6,467 bases of DNA from positions 1-6,467 of the forward strand of contig CAYQZV010000033.1 in the NCBI GenBank assembly GCA_964422145.1. Reading direction: 5' to 3'. This document shows positions 1 to 4,685 of this stretch, piece after piece. Position 1 is the first letter of the stretch; every line of letters begins with the position of its first letter. Position numbers and translations under genes: made by a program. Source of the DNA: JACNKV01 sp964422145 (lineage in GTDB: Bacteria; Fidelibacterota; Marinisomatia; Marinisomatales; JACNKV01). A model generated the notes under the pieces. That model saw only the letters and a program-made list of their open reading frames with translations. It did no database searches and was not told the DNA's origin.

Positions 1-53
1 ACTCACGTCACGAGCTTGGGAAGCTCGGGTAATAACCATTATACGACGCCCGC
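1..53 (-). tRNA. tRNA-Gly (anticodon CCC), partial, 3' end beyond the left edge
   Basis: The minus strand from 53 down to 1 reads as the first 53 bases of a glycine tRNA. The 5' acceptor strand is GCGGGCG (53-47), followed by TC and a D-arm of the GTAT...ATGG...TTAC kind. The anticodon stem CGAGC/GCTCG forms five perfect pairs around the seven-base loop TTCCCAA, which places anticodon CCC at plus positions 18-20. The variable loop is TGACG, and the window ends inside the 5' strand of the T-stem (TGAGT). The TTCGA loop and the 3' acceptor strand, expected to be CGCCCGC, lie outside the window. The CCC anticodon would read GGG codons. The gene lies 50 bases downstream of namZ on the same strand, so it may be processed from a read-through transcript or have its own promoter. 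Identity rests on close resemblance to bacterial tRNA-Gly sequences and on the anticodon. Confidence 0.93.
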
Positions 54-60
54 AGCGTCG
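44..60 (-). other. Perfect 6-bp inverted repeat spanning the tRNA leader and 5' acceptor strand
   Basis: CGACGC (minus strand, 60-55) and GCGTCG (49-44) are perfect reverse complements separated by five bases. The first arm lies in the pre-tRNA leader. The second covers tRNA bases 5-10, that is, the end of the 5' acceptor strand through the start of the D-stem. The hairpin would therefore compete with correct tRNA folding until the leader is removed. It may be chance, since GCGTCG is largely fixed by the tRNA itself and only the leader arm is free to vary. Confidence 0.4.
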
Positions 61-63
61 ATA

Positions 64-93
64 AATTTACCTTTCCATTCAAGAAAAGGACAA
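64..93 (-). promoter_or_regulatory. Weak candidate sigma70-like promoter for the tRNA
   Basis: On the minus strand the hexamer TTGTCC (93-88) is followed after 18 bases by TAAATT (69-64). Each matches the TTGACA/TATAAT consensus at four of six positions. A start about seven bases further on would give a leader of only a few bases before the tRNA 5' end at 53. This is the only promoter-like arrangement I could find in the namZ-tRNA gap. Such partial matches are common in AT-rich DNA, so the call is weak, and co-transcription from the namZ side is equally possible. Confidence 0.2.
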
Positions 94-103
94 GAGAATT
101 TAA

Positions 104-1384
104 CTAAGGATACAATAAAAATCTTCCCCTAAATTTATTAAATCGAAGAATGTCATGACCCCACATCTGAGCGACGGTGTCAGCCCCTTTTTGCTGTGCG
201 GCAGTGATCCGTATGAGCGGACTTCCAAACAACGTTTCGATGTAATCATTTTCTTCCCATTGAAATTCCCTCGGATAAAGATGATGAGCAGTGATCATCA
301 TTGCAGCTGCCGTTCTAACGGGTTCAAAGTGTGTCTTATCTGTAATAATCAACTTCACTCCGCCGCATTCCATCCCTGAGAGAATCGGAAGGTATTTATC
401 CTCTTTTTTCGGTTTGGGTATAAATCGAATCGGACGAAAATGAACACCCGGTAAGTTGAGCTGATTTAAATGATCGGCATAATATTCTTCTGATATCCAC
501 GGTGCTCCGATCCATTGATAATCATGATCTGTTCCTTGCCCGTTGCTCAGGTTTGTTCCGGTGAATAATTCCATCCCGGTATACGCTAATAGCGTATTTA
601 GATCGTGATGTCGAGGTTCTGTCGGAATCCATTTTTCAAAGACATCATCCATCCACATGGTGCGCGTCCAATTTGCCATCGGGATCACCGTCAATTTAAC
701 ACGTCCTAATTTCTTCACCCATCCCGTTTCGTTTATCATGATGCTGTATTCACCGATGGTCAGTCCGTGACGGATCGGAACCAAATGATACGCTTTAAAT
801 GATTGATACTGAATTCGCGGAATCGGTCCTTCTAATGTCATACCGCCTAACGGGTTCGGTCTGTCCAAAACAATCATCGGAATTTCCCACTCGCTCGCCG
901 CTTCCATGATCTTAGTGATGGTGGTCATATAAGTTGTGTACCGTACGCCTGTATCCTGAATATCAATCAGAAACAGGTCGACATCCCTCATCACCCAGTT
1001 CGGGGGCTTCACGAATCGCCCGAACAAATCAACGAATCGCGCACCGGTTAACGGCTCAAACTCTTCACCATCACGCAGAATGACATTCTCTCGGTCAATC
1101 CCGTGCTCAGGTAATAAAATATACCGAACATCGATTTTCTTTTCAGCAAGGATATCAAGGATATGTTTTCCGTTTCGATTCACGGATGCTTGATTGCACA
1201 AAACTGCGATGGATTTATCCGCTAACGGACGGCAATCCAGTTGCTCCAAAACATCTAACCCGGTGTATACTTGCGGTAAAAAAGACAGATTCGGGATCGG
1301 CTGAACACGGCTGTACTCAAATTGTTGCGAAAATGTAAGACAGTGAAAAAGGAAGAAAATTAAGCTTTTCGATACACACTTCAT
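104..1384 (-). CDS. namZ: Secreted exo-beta-N-acetylmuramidase, NamZ/DUF1343 family
   Basis: The 426-residue product matches the DUF1343 (PF07075) family, whose characterised member is NamZ (YbbC) of Bacillus subtilis. That enzyme removes MurNAc from the non-reducing end of peptidoglycan fragments. Residues 1 to about 20 look like a Sec signal peptide: two lysines, then the core LIFFLFHCLTF. C15 does not sit in a good lipobox, so a soluble periplasmic protein is more likely than a lipoprotein. Family landmarks in order are CNQASV (63-68), PEHG (92-95), DIQDTGVRYTTY (141-152), VLDRPNPLGG (172-181), EGP (185-187), PIRHGLTIGEY (203-213), TGTNLSNGQGT (275-285) and GAPW (293-296), with a typical C-terminal RF...RFLLYP ending. 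Length is normal for the family. The start is firm, because an in-frame TAG immediately precedes the ATG. No clear Shine-Dalgarno sequence is visible. It follows alr by 20 bases, which suits a role in wall turnover. Several signature motifs differ from the family norm (see findings), so the exact substrate is inferred. Confidence 0.9.
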   Translation of the reverse strand: MKCVSKSLIFFLFHCLTFSQQFEYSRVQPIPNLSFLPQVYTGLDVLEQLDCRPLADKSIAVLCNQASVNRNGKHILDILAEKKIDVRYILLPEHGIDRENVILRDGEEFEPLTGARFVDLFGRFVKPPNWVMRDVDLFLIDIQDTGVRYTTYMTTITKIMEAASEWEIPMIVLDRPNPLGGMTLEGPIPRIQYQSFKAYHLVPIRHGLTIGEYSIMINETGWVKKLGRVKLTVIPMANWTRTMWMDDVFEKWIPTEPRHHDLNTLLAYTGMELFTGTNLSNGQGTDHDYQWIGAPWISEEYYADHLNQLNLPGVHFRPIRFIPKPKKEDKYLPILSGMECGGVKLIITDKTHFEPVRTAAAMMITAHHLYPREFQWEENDYIETLFGSPLIRITAAQQKGADTVAQMWGHDILRFNKFRGRFLLYP

Positions 1385-1404
1385 CTAATCATCGAACCGC
1401 CAGT

Positions 1405-2526
1405 TTATTTTCCTGAAATATAAATTTTCTGCGTCCGTCCGCGAACACCGGTTACAATGATATACGTCGTCTGCTGCGTAGAATGAGCGATATCTTCAAT
1501 GTTAATCTTTCCGTGCTCATTTTCACCAAAACATAGAATATGGTCGCCCAATTCGGGAACAGTATCTCCAAAATCGACCATAAACTGATCCATGCAAACC
1601 CGCCCGGCAATCGGATATTGATTCCCCTTGTACATCACATACCCCATTTCGTACCATGGACGAGGAAATCCATCTGCAAATCCCATTTGAATCACACCGA
1701 TATTCGTATCTTTCGGGGCACTCCACACACCGCCGTAACTGACTTTCGTTCCTTTTGTCACGCACCGGAAGTTCACAATCGGGCCCGTCAATGCCATCAC
1801 GGGTTTTAATGAAATATCATTCGGAACTTCATCCGATGGCAACGCACCGTAAAGCAGCATGCCGACCCTCACTAAATTATAATGGGCTTCCGGTAGATTT
1901 AGTACCGTCCCGCTGTTTGAAATGTGAGTGTAATTAAACGATAATCCTTTTTGCTCCGCCTTTTTGAGAGCTTGTTTAAATAAATCTAATTGATATTCAG
2001 CATAGGACAAATCACCTTCATCCGCAGTGGCAAAATGGGAATAAATCCCCGCGCAATTCAGTTCCGGAGTTTGGATCAACTCATTGTAAATCGCATCAAA
2101 TTCTTCCGGTACAGCACCGAGCCGGGTCATTCCGGTTTCGACTTTTAAATGAAATTCCGGACTCGCTCCCGTTTCTTGATGAAATGATTTCAACGATTGA
2201 AGATCTTCCAAACAAGTGCAGTTTAATGTCAATTGATGCTTAACGGCAGATTCAAAATAATCCGGGTGTAAACGGCAGGCAACGAGAATTTTTGCTCTGA
2301 TCCCGTTTTCACGGAGTTCCTCAGCTTCTTCAGGCGTGAAGACTAAGAACCAAGTCACGCCGGCAGATTCAAGTGCTTGTGCCACAGGAACAGCACCATG
2401 ACCGTAGGCATCGGCTTTTACGACTGCCATTACCTCACGGTTTTGGATGTGACGTTTAATCTGGGTGTAATTATACACCAAATGATCCAAATGGATGATC
2501 GCTTTCGGTCCGATTCTATTTGCCAT
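1405..2526 (-). CDS. alr: Alanine racemase (PLP-dependent)
   Basis: This enzyme interconverts L- and D-alanine in the cytoplasm and supplies D-Ala for peptidoglycan. From the ATG at 2526 it has 373 residues, a normal length. The N-terminal TIM barrel carries the PLP lysine K37 in VVKADAYGHG. It also has K128 in HLKVETGMTRLG (the usual carbamylated lysine position), R135 nearby, H165 in YSHFATADE, and the phosphate-binding segment HISNSGT (201-207). R220 lies in VRVGMLLYG and is the pyridine-nitrogen arginine. The C-terminal beta domain has the second catalytic base Y264 in VSYGG, and CMDQFMVD (311-318). Every catalytic residue is present. A TTG at 2535 in the same frame would add MRR and enlarge the overlap with the upstream gene. 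I prefer the ATG, which overlaps the preceding stop by 11 bases and has a weak GAG a few bases upstream. The overlap suggests translation coupled to the transferase-like gene, and namZ follows closely. Confidence 0.96.
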   Translation of the reverse strand: MANRIGPKAIIHLDHLVYNYTQIKRHIQNREVMAVVKADAYGHGAVPVAQALESAGVTWFLVFTPEEAEELRENGIRAKILVACRLHPDYFESAVKHQLTLNCTCLEDLQSLKSFHQETGASPEFHLKVETGMTRLGAVPEEFDAIYNELIQTPELNCAGIYSHFATADEGDLSYAEYQLDLFKQALKKAEQKGLSFNYTHISNSGTVLNLPEAHYNLVRVGMLLYGALPSDEVPNDISLKPVMALTGPIVNFRCVTKGTKVSYGGVWSAPKDTNIGVIQMGFADGFPRPWYEMGYVMYKGNQYPIAGRVCMDQFMVDFGDTVPELGDHILCFGENEHGKINIEDIAHSTQQTTYIIVTGVRGRTQKIYISGK

Positions 2527-2980
2527 ACGTCTCAATCAAAAACTGTTTTAATGAAGGGAAATCGGGAAATACCTTAGTACTGCAGGCTTGTATCCAGCTG
2601 CTGAAGTCATCTTTGGGTAACCGGTTGATCAAATATACCGGGACATCATGCAGATACGCCACCGTCACTTCACCGTGAGTCCCTCCTCCTTTGATCACAT
2701 ACTCATCCCAGAGACAAATGATATAATCGACTTCATGCATCACGGCATCTAAATCGCGTTTTACACATTGCCGCACAAAGGACAAATATCGGTCCGGGGC
2801 TTCGTCTTTCCAAATTCGGTAATTTTCCGATCCGGTGGATTTTACCAGTTTCTCAGACTCAACGACCGGATCAACCACACCATGGCCCAAATTATCACGC
2901 AACCATGCGGTCATCTCATTCCGCCAGCCTGCACCTTCGCCGATAGCCTTTTCCATTGCTCCGCTGAGATAAACGATCAT
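2516..2980 (-). CDS. Nucleoside 2-deoxyribosyltransferase-like protein
   Basis: This 154-residue cytoplasmic protein has the layout of the nucleoside 2-deoxyribosyltransferase/DUF4406-like group. It starts with a beta strand ending in LSGAM (5-9; compare SGPM), then GWR (18-20), and VVDP (35-38) after the first helix. RD (75-76) precedes a hydrophobic strand VDYIICLWDEY (84-94), followed by GGGTHGE (98-104), whose E104 occupies the place of the catalytic glutamate in the GTxxE pattern. A final strand VPVYLI (113-118) and a short C-terminal helix end the protein. Characterised relatives exchange bases between deoxynucleosides or hydrolyse nucleotide N-glycosidic bonds; the substrate here is unknown. 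The frame is open further upstream to 3064, but those 28 codons lie inside the permease gene and precede the natural beta-strand start. I therefore use the ATG at 2980, which overlaps the permease stop as ATGA, with purine-rich GAGAAAGAAG upstream. The family call is moderately sure and the reaction is unproven. Confidence 0.78.
   Translation of the reverse strand: MIVYLSGAMEKAIGEGAGWRNEMTAWLRDNLGHGVVDPVVESEKLVKSTGSENYRIWKDEAPDRYLSFVRQCVKRDLDAVMHEVDYIICLWDEYVIKGGGTHGEVTVAYLHDVPVYLINRLPKDDFSSWIQACSTKVFPDFPSLKQFLIETYGK
2977..2980 (-). other. ATGA stop-start overlap, permease to transferase-like gene
   Basis: The bases TCAT on the plus strand read ATGA on the minus strand. TGA ends the permease and ATG starts the next gene. 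This four-base overlap is the usual arrangement for translational coupling by terminating ribosomes, and it supports the chosen start of the transferase-like protein over upstream alternatives. Confidence 0.8.
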
Positions 2981-3726
2981 TGATGCAGCTTCTTTCTCAA
3001 TATCCCTGCATTTAACGGGACCCATGCACAGATCAATACCAATGGAACAACAATCGACATCCATTCGAAAAGCCGGTTGAACATCAGCATACGAAGTCCA
3101 TGGACAATAATACCTAATGGTGAATACCGTAAAATGTAACCCAATGTAAGCGGATAGTAGTCATATTCTAAGATCACTCCTGACCCGAGAACGATAAAAC
3201 TGACCACCGACAGGATCAGTAAAATAAAGATGGAAACATGCTCGGTCAACAGACAGACGGATATGAAGAGATTTCCGATTAAATATGCATAAAGGCTTAA
3301 GTATCCCAGCATAAGTAGATAATCATACCATGGAAACACCACACCGGTTATGATGGTGATCACAGCACCGCCAATGACAGCAAAAGCTAATGCTTCGAGT
3401 ACTGACACGGTTAAGATACCGAATGTGAGTTTCGTCTTTGTTATCGGGGTCAATGTCATCGGCATCAATGATTTTTTATGGATCCTCAAATCGAAAAAAT
3501 CACGATACAGATGCGGTAAAAGTGTAAATGTTGTGATGAAAAACAGCACGCCCGGGAAAATCCACTCATCCATTGGAATCTGCCAAATGCTTCGAACGAA
3601 AATGGCTTTCATCGGAATTGAAAGAACCACATGCAGCATTACCGGAAGAATAAAAGCAATACTCAGAGTTGAGATCATATGCTTTTGAATGAGCCAAATT
3701 CGCCGTTTGATTAAACTGAATATCAT
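2977..3726 (-). CDS. ABC-2 type transporter permease
   Basis: This 249-residue integral membrane protein has about six hydrophobic segments: roughly 19-38, 55-72, 101-129, 136-158, 165-185 and 222-243. That is the six-helix plan of ABC-2 type exporter permeases. The polar stretch between segments 2 and 3 (about 73-100, containing HLYRDFFDLRIHKK) is basic and cytoplasmic, and is the likely coupling region to the ATPase. Short positively charged ends, RRIW near the start and RKKLHQ at the C-terminus, are consistent with both ends facing the cytoplasm. The gene overlaps the ATPase stop by ATGA and has a good Shine-Dalgarno sequence, AGGA, eight bases before the ATG at 3726. The clear AGGA and the overlap fix the start. 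With the adjacent ATPase it should form a homodimeric exporter (two permeases, two ATPases). Nothing in the sequence reveals the substrate, and no second permease gene is present in the window. Confidence 0.88.
   Translation of the reverse strand: MIFSLIKRRIWLIQKHMISTLSIAFILPVMLHVVLSIPMKAIFVRSIWQIPMDEWIFPGVLFFITTFTLLPHLYRDFFDLRIHKKSLMPMTLTPITKTKLTFGILTVSVLEALAFAVIGGAVITIITGVVFPWYDYLLMLGYLSLYAYLIGNLFISVCLLTEHVSIFILLILSVVSFIVLGSGVILEYDYYPLTLGYILRYSPLGIIVHGLRMLMFNRLFEWMSIVVPLVLICAWVPLNAGILRKKLHQ
3723..3726 (-). other. ATGA stop-start overlap, ATPase to permease
   Basis: TCAT on the plus strand is ATGA on the minus strand, joining the TGA stop of the ATPase to the ATG of the permease. A preceding AGGA (plus 3735-3738) gives the permease its own ribosome-binding site as well. 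The arrangement suits matched synthesis of two subunits of one transporter. Confidence 0.8.
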
Positions 3727-4652
3727 TCGTTTAATCCTTTTCTGGCAAATTCAGAATCCATTAGATCCTGCAAACCTAATTTCTTAATGTTGAGATCAAT
3801 CATTAATGCGTCTTTTGCGAGATTCAGAACTTGGAAAAATACTTTTCGTGACCGGCCGTAAAAATGGAATATGTTATTGATCCGGCTTGGTGTTACTACC
3901 GTCGGAAGTGCACAAAGGTTTTTATATAAATCCTCTGATAATTCTTCAAATTCAACCTCAAATTGATGGAACTCTAGCGTGGATTCTAAGAGTTTGTCTA
4001 ACCGCCCGTCTAAAACCACTTTGCCTTGATCCAAGATCAGAATTCTGTCATGAGCCTGCTCGACTTCCTGAAGAAGCTGACTCACATAAATAATGGTTTT
4101 ATGATTCTTCAACTGTTTGAGTAAATCCCATACCTGCCGATGCGATTGCGCGTCCATAAACGCGGTGGGTTCATCTAAAATCACAATAGACGGGTCATGG
4201 ATCAGCGACCGGATGATCATCGCCTTTTTAGCGATCCCTGAGGACACATCCCCTGCTAATTGATCCAGATAATCCTGAATCTGAAGATGATGAGAGTAAT
4301 AGTTGATCCTCTTGGTGATCTCTTCATCTGTGACACCGTACAGCGACCCGATAAATCGTATATTTTGATCAATGGTCAGCCAGGGATCCACATCAATATT
4401 CAAAGGGACGTATCCGATGTATTCCCGAATTTCCTTCCGCCGTTTGACACTGTCCAACCCGTGGATGAAAATCTGTCCGAATTCCGGATTTTCTAACCCA
4501 GCCACAACACGAAGAAGGGTTGACTTTCCGGCATCGTTATCACCGATAATCGCAACCAACGATCCTTTCTCAACTCCGAAAGTCAATCCGGCTAAGATCG
4601 TTTTATCTCCGGCCAGTTTTCCGACCTTTTTTAGTGTAACACTTGCTTCCAT
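3723..4652 (-). CDS. ABC transporter ATP-binding protein with altered catalytic loops
   Basis: The 309-residue protein has a nucleotide-binding domain (about 1-220) and a C-terminal extension of about 90 residues. Walker A is GDNDAGKST (37-45) and Walker B is IVILDEPT (156-163), including the catalytic glutamate E161. D-loop D167 is kept. The signature is VSSGI (136-140) instead of LSGGQ; related LSSGM/LSKGM forms occur in ABC-2 exporters, so this alone is mild. More striking changes are L84 where the Q-loop glutamine should be (YVPL), Q192 where the switch histidine should be (VSQLLQEVEQAHDR aligns with STH-xLEEVExxxDR), and no aromatic A-loop residue (GKLAGDK). The protein should bind ATP, but hydrolysis may be slow or unusual. 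The start is firm because an in-frame TAA directly precedes the ATG; no strong Shine-Dalgarno sequence is seen. The stop overlaps the permease start. It follows polA by 33 bases, so it could share that transcript. Transport substrate is unknown. Confidence 0.92.
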   Translation of the reverse strand: MEASVTLKKVGKLAGDKTILAGLTFGVEKGSLVAIIGDNDAGKSTLLRVVAGLENPEFGQIFIHGLDSVKRRKEIREYIGYVPLNIDVDPWLTIDQNIRFIGSLYGVTDEEITKRINYYSHHLQIQDYLDQLAGDVSSGIAKKAMIIRSLIHDPSIVILDEPTAFMDAQSHRQVWDLLKQLKNHKTIIYVSQLLQEVEQAHDRILILDQGKVVLDGRLDKLLESTLEFHQFEVEFEELSEDLYKNLCALPTVVTPSRINNIFHFYGRSRKVFFQVLNLAKDALMIDLNIKKLGLQDLMDSEFARKGLNE

Positions 4653-4685
4653 TTACTTATTTATCGATACAAATTGAATGCTCAA

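Noticed and set aside
54..103. Search for a rho-independent terminator after namZ.
   Set aside because: No GC-rich hairpin followed by a T-run is present on the minus strand. The only hairpin (44-60) overlaps the tRNA and has no U-tract.
1540..1809. Plus-strand open frames opposite alr, and similar ones opposite namZ, the permease, the ATPase and polA.
   Set aside because: Their translations show no family motif or sensible composition, and they lie antisense to strongly supported genes. They are frame shadows.
2527..2535. TTG start for alr, three codons upstream of the chosen ATG.
   Set aside because: It would be a rarer start codon with a longer overlap and no better ribosome-binding site, and the family does not need the extra MRR. 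It cannot be excluded.
2981..3064. Upstream in-frame extension of the transferase-like gene, adding 28 residues from an ATG at 3064.
   Set aside because: The extension lies wholly inside the permease coding sequence and precedes the conserved first beta strand of the family. The ATGA start at 2980 explains the gene better.
4653..4685. Possible promoter TTGAGC-17-TAAATA in the polA-ATPase gap.
   Set aside because: The downstream hexamer matches only three consensus positions and would give an almost leaderless transcript. The evidence is too weak to annotate.
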